A stretch of DNA of 64,000 bases from Saccharothrix sp. S26 (GTDB lineage: Bacteria; Actinomycetota; Actinomycetes; Mycobacteriales; Pseudonocardiaceae): the NCBI RefSeq assembly GCF_021390395.1, contig NZ_JAJUWT010000019.1:124001-188000 (forward strand), read 5' to 3'. A program made the translations under genes and the position numbers. How positions within the stretch are numbered: position 1 is the first letter of the stretch; every line of letters starts with the position of its first letter. The notes under the pieces were generated by a model, which worked only from the letters and a program-made list of their open reading frames with translations, was not told where the DNA came from and ran no database searches. Positions 13,350-24,434 of the stretch are shown in pieces.

Positions 13350-15710
13350 GTGCACCGACAACGTCCACATCGGTCGAGACGGCGCAGGGCCGTCGTCCTC
13401 GCCGCCGTCGGAGCCCTGCTCTCGGGCGGCCTCGCGGCAGCGCCGACGGCGGCGGCCGCCGGACCGAACCTCATCACCAACCCGGGCTTCGAGGACGGCC
13501 TGTCCGGGTGGACCGTCAACAACGGCAACGCCACCGACGGCGCGACCCTCGCGCCCACCGGTGACGCCTACGCGGGCACCGGCGCGGTGCTGGTGACCAA
13601 CCGCAAGACCACCGGTTCCGGACCGGCGCAGGACCTCGCGGGCAAGGTGCGGGCGGGCAAGACCTACACCGTCACCGCCCGGGTGAAGTACGAGAACCCG
13701 GCCAGCCCGGCGACCAAGCAGTTCTTCGTCACCATGCACTACGGCGGCTCGACCTACACCAACCTGGGCACCGGCACGGTGCCGCGCGGCCAGTGGGGCC
13801 TGCTCCAGGGCACGTTCACGATCCCGGCGGGCCAGGCGGTCACCACGCCCCGCGTGTTCGTCGAGACGCCGTGGACGGCCGACCCGGCCTCCGCGCCCGC
13901 GGTCCACCTGATGGACTTCAAGGTCGACGACGTCGTCCTGCGCGAGTTCACGCCGTCCACCACCATCGAGGTGCTCGGCAAGAACCCCGGTGAGGGCAAC
14001 CCGCTGATCTCCCACAAGTTCGGTGCCGACGGCAACGCGTTCGTGCACGGCGGCCGCGTCTACGTCTACATGACCAACGACACCCAGGTGTACAACCCGG
14101 GCCCGGACGGGATCTCGCCGACCAACACCTACGGCGGCATCAACACGATCACCGTGATCTCCTCCGACGACCTGGTCAACTGGACCGACCACGGCGAGAT
14201 CGCGGTCGCCGGGCCGAACGGCCTGGCGAAGTACGCCTCGCAGTCGTGGGCACCCGCGGTCGAGAGCAAGGTCGTCGACGGCAAGGAGCAGTTCTTCCTC
14301 TACTTCGCCAACAACGGTGCCGCGACCGGCGTGCTGGTCGGCGACTCGCCGCTGGGCCCGTGGCGCGACGAACGCGGCAGCCTGCTCATCACCGCCCAGA
14401 CGCCGGGCGCGTCGGACGGCCGCAACTGGCTGTTCGACCCGGGCGTGTTCATCGACGACGACGGCCAGGGCTACCTGTACTTCGGTGGCGGCGGCAACGA
14501 CGGGTCCAACTCCTACGAGAACACCAACCACCCGAAGTCGACCCGCGTCATCAAGCTCGGCGACGACATGATCAGCACCGAGGGCGCGGCCGAGACCATC
14601 GACGCGCCGCTGATGTTCGAGGCGGGCCACGTCTTCAAGCGCGAGGGCAAGTACTACTACTCCTACTCGTCCAACTTCGGCTTCGGCGGCCCGATCGACC
14701 CCAACGGCCCGCCGACCGGCGCGATCGCCTACCTGATGGCCGACAGCCCGATGGGCCCGTGGACGCCGGAGAAGTACGCGGGCGTCATCTTCAAGAACCC
14801 GGGCGTCTACTTCGGCGCGGGCGGCAACAACCACCAGTCCGTCTTCGAGCTGGGCGGTGAGTACTACTTCACCTACCACGCGCAGACGCTGAACCGCCGC
14901 ATCACCGGCGGCGCGACGCAGGGCTTCCGCAGCCCGCACATCGCGAAGCTCGAGTTCAACGCGGACGGCACGGTGAAGGAGGTGCTGGGCACCTTCGACG
15001 GCGTCGAGCAGATCCGCCGGCTCGACCCCTACCGGGTGGTCGAGGCCGAGACCATCGCGTGGCAGCAGGGCCTGGCCACCAAGCGGCTCAACGCGGTCGA
15101 CGACGTGCCGCAGTTGGCGCTGCACGACGTGGACAACGGTGACTGGACGTCGCTGTCGTCGGCGGACTTCGGCACCGGCGCGACCGGCGTGTCCGCCCGC
15201 GTCAAGCCGTTGACGGCGGGCACGGGCATCCAGGTCCGCCTGGACGACCGCGCCGGCCCGGTGGTCGCGACCATCCCGGTCGACGGGCCGGTCGGGCAGT
15301 GGGCCGAGGTCGGGACCGAGCTGTCCGGCGTCTCGGGCGTGCACGACGTGTACTTCACGTTCGTCGGGCCCGACGGCCAGGACCTGGTGGAGGTCGACAA
15401 CTGGCGGTTCACCAAGCCGTCGCTGAAGGTCGAGGGCTCCGCGGACACGCGGTGCGCCGGCCCGAACGTCATGCTGACCGTGCGGGTGACCAACGGCGAG
15501 GCCGTGCCGGTCGACGCGGTCGTCGAGACGGCGTACGGCTCGAAGTCGTTCGACGACGTCGAGCCGGGCAAGACCCGCTTCCACCCGTTCATGACCCGGG
15601 AACGGGCCCTGCCCGCCGGCGCGGCGACGGTCACCGCGACCGCCACCGTCGACGGGCGTGAGGAGTCGGTCGAGGTGTCGGTGCCGTACGCGGCGCGCAC
15701 CTGCCGCTGA
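13350..15710 (+). CDS. Secreted GH43 enzyme with N-terminal CBM4/9-like domain and CBM6-like domain
   Basis: 786 aa, GTG start 7 nt after AAGGAG. Layout: signal peptide (about 1-37), CBM4/9-like domain (LITNPGFEDGLSGW onward, to about 205), GH43 propeller (about 210-560) with GADGNAF, WLFDPGVFIDDD and MFEAGHVF as the three catalytic Asp/Asp/Glu sites, a CBM6-like domain beginning YRVVEAETIAWQQG, and the 89-residue Cys-bounded C-terminal domain also found in the preceding gene. The combination of GH43 with CBM6 suggests action on xylan side chains, such as arabinose removal. It shares the promoter and operator of the upstream GH43 gene and ends at a strong terminator. The open frame extends far upstream only as a shadow of the previous gene. 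Confidence 0.9.
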   Translation: MHRQRPHRSRRRRAVVLAAVGALLSGGLAAAPTAAAAGPNLITNPGFEDGLSGWTVNNGNATDGATLAPTGDAYAGTGAVLVTNRKTTGSGPAQDLAGKVRAGKTYTVTARVKYENPASPATKQFFVTMHYGGSTYTNLGTGTVPRGQWGLLQGTFTIPAGQAVTTPRVFVETPWTADPASAPAVHLMDFKVDDVVLREFTPSTTIEVLGKNPGEGNPLISHKFGADGNAFVHGGRVYVYMTNDTQVYNPGPDGISPTNTYGGINTITVISSDDLVNWTDHGEIAVAGPNGLAKYASQSWAPAVESKVVDGKEQFFLYFANNGAATGVLVGDSPLGPWRDERGSLLITAQTPGASDGRNWLFDPGVFIDDDGQGYLYFGGGGNDGSNSYENTNHPKSTRVIKLGDDMISTEGAAETIDAPLMFEAGHVFKREGKYYYSYSSNFGFGGPIDPNGPPTGAIAYLMADSPMGPWTPEKYAGVIFKNPGVYFGAGGNNHQSVFELGGEYYFTYHAQTLNRRITGGATQGFRSPHIAKLEFNADGTVKEVLGTFDGVEQIRRLDPYRVVEAETIAWQQGLATKRLNAVDDVPQLALHDVDNGDWTSLSSADFGTGATGVSARVKPLTAGTGIQVRLDDRAGPVVATIPVDGPVGQWAEVGTELSGVSGVHDVYFTFVGPDGQDLVEVDNWRFTKPSLKVEGSADTRCAGPNVMLTVRVTNGEAVPVDAVVETAYGSKSFDDVEPGKTRFHPFMTRERALPAGAATVTATATVDGREESVEVSVPYAARTCR

Positions 15711-15717
15711 CCGCTCG

Positions 15718-15750
15718 GCGAGGTGGCCCGGGTGTCCCGGGCCACCTCGC
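15718..15750. terminator. Terminator after the tandem GH43 genes
   Basis: A perfect 15-bp stem, GCGAGGTGGCCCGGG / CCCGGGCCACCTCGC, with a TGT loop, 7 nt after the stop. It lies between convergent genes, so it may also end the CE1 transcript from the right. Confidence 0.85.
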
Positions 15751-15822
15751 CCCGTGCGGAGCGCTCCCCTCGCACGGCCCCGGTTCAGCCGGTGGCGTCG
15801 TGGGTGGTCCTGGTCCGGTGGG

Positions 15823-17172
15823 TCAGGCGGTGGCGCAGGGCGTGCCGTTGAGGGTGAACGACGCCGGCTTGGCGGTGTTGCCGCCGTGGGTGGCCTGGAA
15901 GCCGATGCCGATGGAGCCGTTCGGCGGGATCGAGGCGTTGTAGGCCACGTTCTTGGCGGTGACCTGGCCGGAGGTCGGCGAGTAGGTGGCGCTCCAGCCG
16001 GAGGTGATGGTCTGCCCGCCCGGCAGGGTGAACACGAGCGACCAGCCGTTGACCGCGGTGGCGCCGGTGTTGGTGATGGTGATCGACTCGGTCAGGCCGG
16101 TGTTCCAGGCGTTGACGGTGCTCGTGACGCGGCACGAGCCGTTGCCACCCGTGGTGGTCGTGGTGGTCGTGGTGCTGGTCGTGGTGGTGGTGGTCGTCGT
16201 CGAAGTGGTGGTCGTGGTGCTGGTCGGATCGACGGGGCGGTCGAGGCCGAAGAACGCGATCGCCTGGGCGGCCATGCCGGTCGACGGCAGGCTGTGCCCG
16301 GCGCCCTGGATGCTGTACGCCTCGACCTTGGTGGCGCCCGAGGAGTCGTTGTAGCGGCGGCGGTTCCAGCCGGACTGCGGGGTGTCCGTGGACGACGGGG
16401 TCTGGCTCAGCCCGAACACGTTGGTCCACTGCTCGATCGACTCCTGGAGCAGCGCGTACGGCACGAGGGTGTCGTTGGTGCCGTGCCAGAGCTGCACGCG
16501 CGGCCGGACGCCGGTGTAGCCGGGGTACGCCTGGCGCACCGCGTCACCCCACTCCTGCGGGGTGCGGTTGGCGCCACCGCCGCCGGTGCACCGGCTGCTG
16601 CCGGGCGGGTAGTCGGCGGCGTTGGCGAAGCAGTTGTAGGGCACGCCCATGAACGCCGCGCCGGCCTTGAACACGTCCGGGTACAGGGCCAGCATGTGGT
16701 TGGTCATCATGCCGCCCGACGACGAGCCGGTGGCGTAGACCCGGTTCGGGTCGCCGCCGTAGCGCTGCTGGACGTAGGTCACCATGGACACGATCGACAC
16801 CGGGTCGCTGCCGCCGCCGCGGCGCTTGGCCGCGTCGGACCAGGTGTCGAAGCACTTGCCGAACCCGGCCTCCTGCTGGGCGCTGGGGTAGATGACGACG
16901 AAACCGTGCCGGTCGGCCAGCGAGGCGAACTCGCTGCCGGAGTAGAAGCCGGGGCCCGAGCCGCCGCAGCCGTGCATGGCCACGACGATGCCGGGGTTGG
17001 TCGGGCGTGAGTCGGGCACGTAGACGTGCATCCGCATCCCGCCCGGGTTGGCGCCGAAGTTCGTGACCTCGGTCAACGAGGCCGCGGAGGCGGGCGTGGG
17101 CGCGACGGCGACGAGGCCCGCCACGACCAGTGACGTCGCCGCGGCGAGCATGAGACTCGGTGTGACCTTCAT
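15823..17172 (-). CDS. Secreted CE1-type (PHB-depolymerase fold) esterase with C-terminal CBM2
   Basis: A 449-aa exported esterase, probably acetylxylan or feruloyl esterase. Signal peptide about 1-30, catalytic domain about 35-310, Thr linker about 318-345, CBM2 about 350-449. The nucleophile elbow is GSSSGG in YATGSSSGGMMTNHML; MHGCGG forms the oxyanion region, HGTNDTLVPY carries the acid Asp and GAGHSLP the catalytic His. The ATG sits 8 nt after AAAGGAG. Homologues are often annotated as PHB depolymerase family, but CBM2 and the xylanolytic neighbourhood favour deacetylation or deferuloylation of xylan. Confidence 0.92.
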   Translation of the reverse strand: MKVTPSLMLAAATSLVVAGLVAVAPTPASAASLTEVTNFGANPGGMRMHVYVPDSRPTNPGIVVAMHGCGGSGPGFYSGSEFASLADRHGFVVIYPSAQQEAGFGKCFDTWSDAAKRRGGGSDPVSIVSMVTYVQQRYGGDPNRVYATGSSSGGMMTNHMLALYPDVFKAGAAFMGVPYNCFANAADYPPGSSRCTGGGGANRTPQEWGDAVRQAYPGYTGVRPRVQLWHGTNDTLVPYALLQESIEQWTNVFGLSQTPSSTDTPQSGWNRRRYNDSSGATKVEAYSIQGAGHSLPSTGMAAQAIAFFGLDRPVDPTSTTTTTSTTTTTTTTSTTTTTTTTGGNGSCRVTSTVNAWNTGLTESITITNTGATAVNGWSLVFTLPGGQTITSGWSATYSPTSGQVTAKNVAYNASIPPNGSIGIGFQATHGGNTAKPASFTLNGTPCATA

Positions 17173-17338
17173 GCGCTTGACTCCTTTGGTTCGCGCACGG
17201 CCGGACAGGGCTGGCCCGCGGGCCCTGGTGCGACCCGCGGTGCGGCGGTGGGAGCTGCACGCGTGGACGTGTCCGGCGGTTGACCGGCCGGTGCGGTCGA
17301 GCGCGCGGTCCCGGCCGGTCGGATCCCGTCCATCGTGT

Positions 17339-17374
17339 GACAGTTAGCCTGCCGTTCGGCCCGGAAACTGTCAA
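17339..17374. promoter_or_regulatory. Inverted repeat and -35-like element between the CE1 and paaX-type genes
   Basis: The divergent region 17173-17457 holds a 7-bp inverted repeat GACAGTT / AACTGTC (17339-17345 and 17366-17372). A consensus TTGACA on the minus strand (17374-17369) overlaps the right arm, as a promoter-proximal operator would. No good -10 was found at 17-18 bp. It may bind the adjacent PaaX-type protein. Confidence 0.35.
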
Positions 17375-17457
17375 TCGACCGTCTTGACCGGTCGGCGTGC
17401 CGCGCGGCGGATTAGGGTCGGTGGCGACGACCTGTCCGAGCCACCGCCGGAGCCGCC

Positions 17458-18468
17458 GTGACCAGCCCGTACGATATCGAGGAGATCTTCCCGGACGACT
17501 CGGTCCGGCTTCCCCGACGGCAGTCCGGCAACTCGCCCCAGGGCCTGACCGTGACCTTGCTGGCCGACTACACGTTGCGCGCCAGGGGGTGGCTGCCGTC
17601 GGCGGCGATCGTGGCGCTGCTGGCCGAGGCCGGCGTCAGCCACGCCGGGGCCCGCACCACCATCAGCAGGCTCGCCCGCCGCGGCGTGCTCGAAGGCAGC
17701 AAGCAGGGCCGCAACAGCTCCTACCGGCTCACGACGGCCGCCGCGCTCAACCTGGCCGCCGGTGGTCGCTCCATCGTCGCCGCGGCCGCGGCCGACGAGC
17801 CGTGGGACGGCCGGTGGACGTTGATCGCCTTCTCGGTGCCGCAGGACGCGGTCTCCCGCCGGCGCGAACTGCGCACCTGGCTGCGCTGGTTCGGCTGCGC
17901 GCCCCTCTACGACGGCCTGTGGGTCTCACCGCACGACCTCACCGACAAGACCAGGGCGCACCTGGCCGAGCTGGCCTTCGGCGCCATGACCGTCTTCCGC
18001 GCCCGCCACGTCGACCTCGGCAACTCCACCGGCCGCGACCCGCTCGACGCCTGGGACACCGCCGCGATCGCCCGCCACTACGAGGACTTCCTCCGGCGCT
18101 GGCGGCCGCTGCTGCCCGACATCCGGGCCGGTCGGATCACCGGGGTCGAGGCGGTCCGCGCCCGCACCGAGGTCATGGACACCTACCGCCGGCTGCCGAT
18201 CCTCGACCCCCGCCTGCCGCTGCGGCTGCTGCCACCGGGCTGGCCGCGCGAACCCGCGCGGGAGGTGTTCACCGCGGTCTACGACGGCCTGGCCGGCCCC
18301 GCCCAGGACCACGTGCGGGCCGTCGCGAGCCGCTTCACCACCGATCCGCTCACCGACGTGCGCGCCCACACCGTCGAGGACATGCTCATCGGCCTCCAGG
18401 GCGCGTGGGCGCCCGACGCCGAGCAGGACTGCGCAGCGGACCGTTCCGGCTCACCCACCGGCCCCTGA
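17458..18468 (+). CDS. PaaX-family transcriptional regulator
   Basis: A 336-aa cytoplasmic regulator starting at GTG. It has the PaaX layout: an N-terminal winged helix (about 25-95) with PSAAIVALLAEAGVSHAGARTTISRLARRGVLEGSKQGR-like content, a central PaaX core (PWDGRWTLIAFSVPQDAVSRRRELRTWLRWFGCAPLYDGLWVSP region, about 115-190) and a C-terminal domain (about 200-315). PaaX in Escherichia coli represses phenylacetate catabolism, but no such genes are here; actinobacterial members often have other targets. It is divergent from the CE1 esterase gene, and an inverted repeat lies between them, so autoregulation or control of the esterase is plausible. Confidence 0.88.
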   Translation: MTSPYDIEEIFPDDSVRLPRRQSGNSPQGLTVTLLADYTLRARGWLPSAAIVALLAEAGVSHAGARTTISRLARRGVLEGSKQGRNSSYRLTTAAALNLAAGGRSIVAAAAADEPWDGRWTLIAFSVPQDAVSRRRELRTWLRWFGCAPLYDGLWVSPHDLTDKTRAHLAELAFGAMTVFRARHVDLGNSTGRDPLDAWDTAAIARHYEDFLRRWRPLLPDIRAGRITGVEAVRARTEVMDTYRRLPILDPRLPLRLLPPGWPREPAREVFTAVYDGLAGPAQDHVRAVASRFTTDPLTDVRAHTVEDMLIGLQGAWAPDAEQDCAADRSGSPTGP

Positions 18469-18535
18469 CCACGCGCCCAACACGACGACACCGATCCCAC
18501 ACCGCGCCGACACACCCGCCAGCCGACGAAGCACG

Positions 18536-18958
18536 ATCGACCTGGTGTTCCACGAGATGCACCCGGCGTGGTCGACCGAGGTCATCCGCGGCGTCGAGCC
18601 GGCCGCGGCCGACGAGCGCGCCGCCGTGGTGCTGTCCGAGCTGGGCGGCGAGCACCGGCCGCGGCGCGAGTGGTTCGACGACCTGCCGGCCCGCCGCCCG
18701 CTCGGCGTGATCCTCGTGCCGGCCGGGCTGTCGGCGAACTGGGCCGGCCGCGACCCGGCACCTGCCCGCGCTCGGACAGCGCCGGATCTCGGTGATCTCC
18801 GGGCCCACGACCACGCTGTGCAGCCGTGCCCGCGTCGACGGGTACCGCAGCGCACTGGAGTATGCGGACGTCGTCGTGGAACCGGACCTCGTGCGTACAG
18901 CGACTTCTCCGTGCAAGGCCGGGTACAGCCACGCGACACCGAGCAGGACTCCGGACCG
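18536..18958 (+). pseudogene. Decayed LacI-family regulator fragment
   Basis: The frame beginning at 18536 reads IDLVFHEMHPAW then EVIRGVEPAAADERAA and VVLSELGGEHRP, a clear match to the sensor domain of the LacI subtype at 2850-3926. After ANWAGRDPA the match jumps to another frame: HLPALGQRRISVISGP, then CSRARVDGYRSALE. A third frame then gives YSDFSVQ. The helix-turn-helix, about 60 residues around the ligand-binding middle, and the C-terminal third are missing. At least one internal deletion and two frameshifts are needed. It lies directly after the PaaX-type gene and appears to be a dead paralogue. Confidence 0.8.
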
Positions 18959-18983
18959 GACCGGGTCGCCCGCCCGGCACGAC

Positions 18984-19018
18984 GAGGCCGGGCCCCCGCC
19001 GACGGGGAGCCCGGCCTC
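18984..19018 (-). terminator. Terminator of the GDSL esterase gene
   Basis: GAGGCCGGGC / GCCCGGCCTC form a 10-bp stem with additional CCCC/GGGG pairing inside, a few bases after the GDSL stop at 19025 on the minus strand. Confidence 0.7.
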
Positions 19019-19024
19019 CTGGGG

Positions 19025-20131
19025 TCACGCCGCGCGCACCGTCCACTGCTGGTTGGACTGGCCGCTGCACGACCACAGGACCAGCTTGGTCCCGTTGCCC
19101 GTGCCGAAGTTCGACGCGTCCAGGCACAGGCCGGACAGCACGTTGGTGATCGTGCCGTTGGCGTTGACGTTCCACTGCTGGTTGGTGTCGCCGTGGCAGT
19201 CCCAAATCACGACCTGGGTGCCGTTGGTCGTGCCGCGACCGTAGGCGTCGAGGCACTTGGTGCCGAACACGACGAGCTGCCGGTTGGAGGTCTGCGTCCA
19301 CGACTGGTTGGGCTGGCCGTGGCAGTCCCACAGCTGCAGCTGGGTGCCGTTGGTGGTCGACGAGCCCGGCACGTCGAGGCAGCGGCCCGAGGGCACGCCG
19401 ACGACCTGCCTGCCCTGCGACGCGACCGGGTCGCCGATGCTGCCCGGCACCGCCCGCAGGGCCGCGTACCAGGTCGCGGCCATCTTGTCGTAGCCGGTGG
19501 CGGTGGGGTGCACGCCGTCGATCAGGTCGGCCGTGGTCAACGCGGCGTGCATGTCCACCAGGCGCACCCGCTTGCCCGCGTTCACCTTGCCCTGCACGAT
19601 GCCGGGGATGGCGGCGTTGTAGTTGCGGGCGGCGGCCTCCTGCCCGGAGTTGGACAGCGGGATGATCGTCGCGACGAACACGTCGGCGTTCGGCACGGTC
19701 GCCGTGATGCGGTCGATCAGCGCCGACAGGCGGGCGGGCGCGTTGGCCACGTTGTAGTTCTGCAGGATGTCGTTGGTGCCGATGTGCAGCAGCACCGTGC
19801 GCGGGTTGGTGTTGCGCAACCAGGTGACGACGTTGGCGTCGATCTGGTCGATGCGCCACCCCGGGTGGCCCTGGTGGTCGTGGTCGCCGAGCGAGGCGGG
19901 GCCGTTGAACTGCGAGCCGACGAAGTCGACCCGGTAGTTGCCGGACCCGAACCGCTGCCACAGCCCGATCCGGTAGCCGCCGGGCACCTGCGTGCCCTCG
20001 GTGATGGAGTCACCCAGCGGCATGACCCGCACCCCGCCGTTGGACTCTGCGGACGCGGTGCCCAGTGGCAGCAGCGCGGCGGTGAGCACCGCCGCCGCCG
20101 CGGCGGCGAGCGTCCGGAAGCGTGGTCGCAT
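19025..20131 (-). CDS. Secreted SGNH/GDSL esterase (CE3-like) with C-terminal ricin-type lectin domain
   Basis: A 368-aa exported esterase. Signal peptide about 1-28, SGNH hydrolase domain about 33-228, ricin B-lectin/CBM13-like domain about 238-368. The catalytic blocks are visible: VMPLGDSITEG (Ser), HIGTND (oxyanion Asn) and DLIDGVHPTATGY (Asp and His). The arrangement is that of CE3-type acetylxylan esterases, though SGNH enzymes vary in substrate. The lectin domain shows three repeats with CLD and NQxW motifs (CLDVPGSS, CLDAYGRG, CLDASNFG). It starts 33 nt after the GH54 stop with no terminator between, so the two arabinoxylan-directed enzymes form an operon. Confidence 0.9.
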   Translation of the reverse strand: MRPRFRTLAAAAAAVLTAALLPLGTASAESNGGVRVMPLGDSITEGTQVPGGYRIGLWQRFGSGNYRVDFVGSQFNGPASLGDHDHQGHPGWRIDQIDANVVTWLRNTNPRTVLLHIGTNDILQNYNVANAPARLSALIDRITATVPNADVFVATIIPLSNSGQEAAARNYNAAIPGIVQGKVNAGKRVRLVDMHAALTTADLIDGVHPTATGYDKMAATWYAALRAVPGSIGDPVASQGRQVVGVPSGRCLDVPGSSTTNGTQLQLWDCHGQPNQSWTQTSNRQLVVFGTKCLDAYGRGTTNGTQVVIWDCHGDTNQQWNVNANGTITNVLSGLCLDASNFGTGNGTKLVLWSCSGQSNQQWTVRAA

Positions 20132-20164
20132 GCGTTCTCCTGTGGTTCGGCGCCCGGTCGGGCG

Positions 20165-21685
20165 TCAGGTGAGGTTCCACTGCTGGTTGGCGCCGCCGTG
20201 GCAGGTCCACAGCTGCACCTGCGCCCCGTTGGCGGTGGACGCCCCCGACACGTCCAGGCACAGGCCGGACTGCGCGCCGGTGATCGTGCCGTTGGCGTTG
20301 ACGTTCCACCGCTGGTTGGCCTGACCGTTGCAGGACCAGATGACCACCCTGGTGCCCGCGCCGGTCCCCTGACCGTACGCGTCGAGGCAGCGCTGGGCAC
20401 TACCGTCGAACACCGCCAGCTGCCCCGACGACGTGCGGGTCCAGGTCTGGTTCGCACCGCCCCGGCAGTCCCAGATCCGGGCCTGCGCGCCCACCGTGCC
20501 GTCCGGCACGTCGAGGCACTTGCCCGCGCCCACCGCGCGCACCGCGCCGCCGGGGGTGGTGGCGCCGGTGCTGTACCCGGCCGCGATGACGTTGGCCTGC
20601 ACCGCGTTCTCGGTCGCGTCCGAGGGGTAGCCCGCGACCATGGCCCCTTCGTAGAACGTCCCCGCGCTGAGGTTCGCGCCGCCGCCCGGCTTGCAGCAGT
20701 CGCCGCCGCTGCCCAGGATGATCGCGCCCTGCTTCTTCATGGGGCTGTAGCCGTTGGGCAGCGGGCCGTCCCAGAGGGTGGTCAGGCTGCCCGCCTGCGC
20801 GTCGCCGCCCTTGAGCGCGAACCGCGTGGTCCCGTTGTTCTTCAACATGGCGGTGACGAACCTGTTCGGGAACGCGCGCTGGTTCGGGTTCCACGACTGG
20901 CTGCCACCGGGGTACAGGCCCCACTCCAGGTCGGCCTGCACCCACGGGCCGGTGCCGGAGCACCCGCCGAACCAGCACTGGGTGCTGAAGTTGATCGCGT
21001 CCATCGCGCCGGCCGCGTCGGCGCTGCGGGTCGTCTCGCTGTTGCCGTAGTCGAAGCAGCACCCGTTGTTGACGTGCGTGCCGCTGGTCACCATGTACAT
21101 GCCCTCGGGCGCGCTACCGGTCGGCACGCCGGTCAGGTGGCCGTCGCGCCAGTAGCTGTTGCCGGGGTTGATGTAGAGCGAGTACGCCTTGCCGCCACCC
21201 ACGGACAGCGACTCCGAGGTGGCGACCGCGGGCCTGCTCTGGGTGGAGCCGGGCACCACCGTCGAGCCCTGGTACCACAGGTCGTTGCCCCGGCCGGACT
21301 GGTCGTAGACCACCGTGATCACGCACGTGGTGCCGGCGCAGAACGAGTCCTGGGCCGCCGCGTTCGCGGTGCCGCCGACGGCCGTCACGCCGATGTCCCT
21401 GGTCGTGTTGTCCGACGAGCGCCGGACCTGGTAAAGGTTGCCCGCGTAGGAGCCGTACAGCGCGCGGGTCGTGCTGTGGGCGGCCACGCACGGCGTGCCA
21501 CCCGAGGCGTAGATGTCGCACGGCCCGGTGCCGGCGGCCGACGCGGCGGTCGGCGCGGCCACCGCCACCGCGGCCGCGGGCAACAACGCCACCGCCAGCG
21601 CCACGCGCAGGCGCATCGCCGCGCGTGCACGCCACCGGCGCATCGACGATCCTGCTGGACGAACGCGTGGAGGTTGCACGGTCAT
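20165..21685 (-). CDS. Secreted GH54 alpha-L-arabinofuranosidase with C-terminal ricin-type lectin domain
   Basis: Removes arabinose side chains from arabinoxylan or arabinan. The catalytic domain (about 50-370) starts GPCDIYASGGTPCVAAHSTTRALY, characteristic of the GH54/ArabFuran-catal family. It contains CCFDYGNSETT with the expected nucleophile Glu, and the Cys-rich GGDCCKPGGGAN. In place of the fungal CBM42 it carries a ricin-type domain (about 375-506) with three CLD/QxW repeats. Start uncertain: ATG at 21685 is only 1 nt from AAAGGAG, whereas GTG at 21679 is 7 nt away and may be the true start; MRRWRARAAM at 21643 begins the signal peptide proper. A terminator lies upstream, so this gene heads the GH54-GDSL operon. 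Confidence 0.9.
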   Translation of the reverse strand: MTVQPPRVRPAGSSMRRWRARAAMRLRVALAVALLPAAAVAVAAPTAASAAGTGPCDIYASGGTPCVAAHSTTRALYGSYAGNLYQVRRSSDNTTRDIGVTAVGGTANAAAQDSFCAGTTCVITVVYDQSGRGNDLWYQGSTVVPGSTQSRPAVATSESLSVGGGKAYSLYINPGNSYWRDGHLTGVPTGSAPEGMYMVTSGTHVNNGCCFDYGNSETTRSADAAGAMDAINFSTQCWFGGCSGTGPWVQADLEWGLYPGGSQSWNPNQRAFPNRFVTAMLKNNGTTRFALKGGDAQAGSLTTLWDGPLPNGYSPMKKQGAIILGSGGDCCKPGGGANLSAGTFYEGAMVAGYPSDATENAVQANVIAAGYSTGATTPGGAVRAVGAGKCLDVPDGTVGAQARIWDCRGGANQTWTRTSSGQLAVFDGSAQRCLDAYGQGTGAGTRVVIWSCNGQANQRWNVNANGTITGAQSGLCLDVSGASTANGAQVQLWTCHGGANQQWNLT

Positions 21686-21720
21686 GCTCCTTTGGCGTCG
21701 TGGCGGCGGCTTCGGGCGTG

Positions 21721-21751
21721 GCGCGGGGGTCGGGAGGTCCGACCCCCGCGC
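21721..21751 (-). terminator. Terminator of the beta-helix gene
   Basis: A perfect 13-bp stem, GCGCGGGGGTCGG / CCGACCCCCGCGC, with a GAGGT loop, 7 nt after the beta-helix stop and just before the GH54 start. It separates the two transcripts. Confidence 0.85.
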
Positions 21752-21758
21752 GGTGGTG

Positions 21759-24434
<2,676 letters not shown>

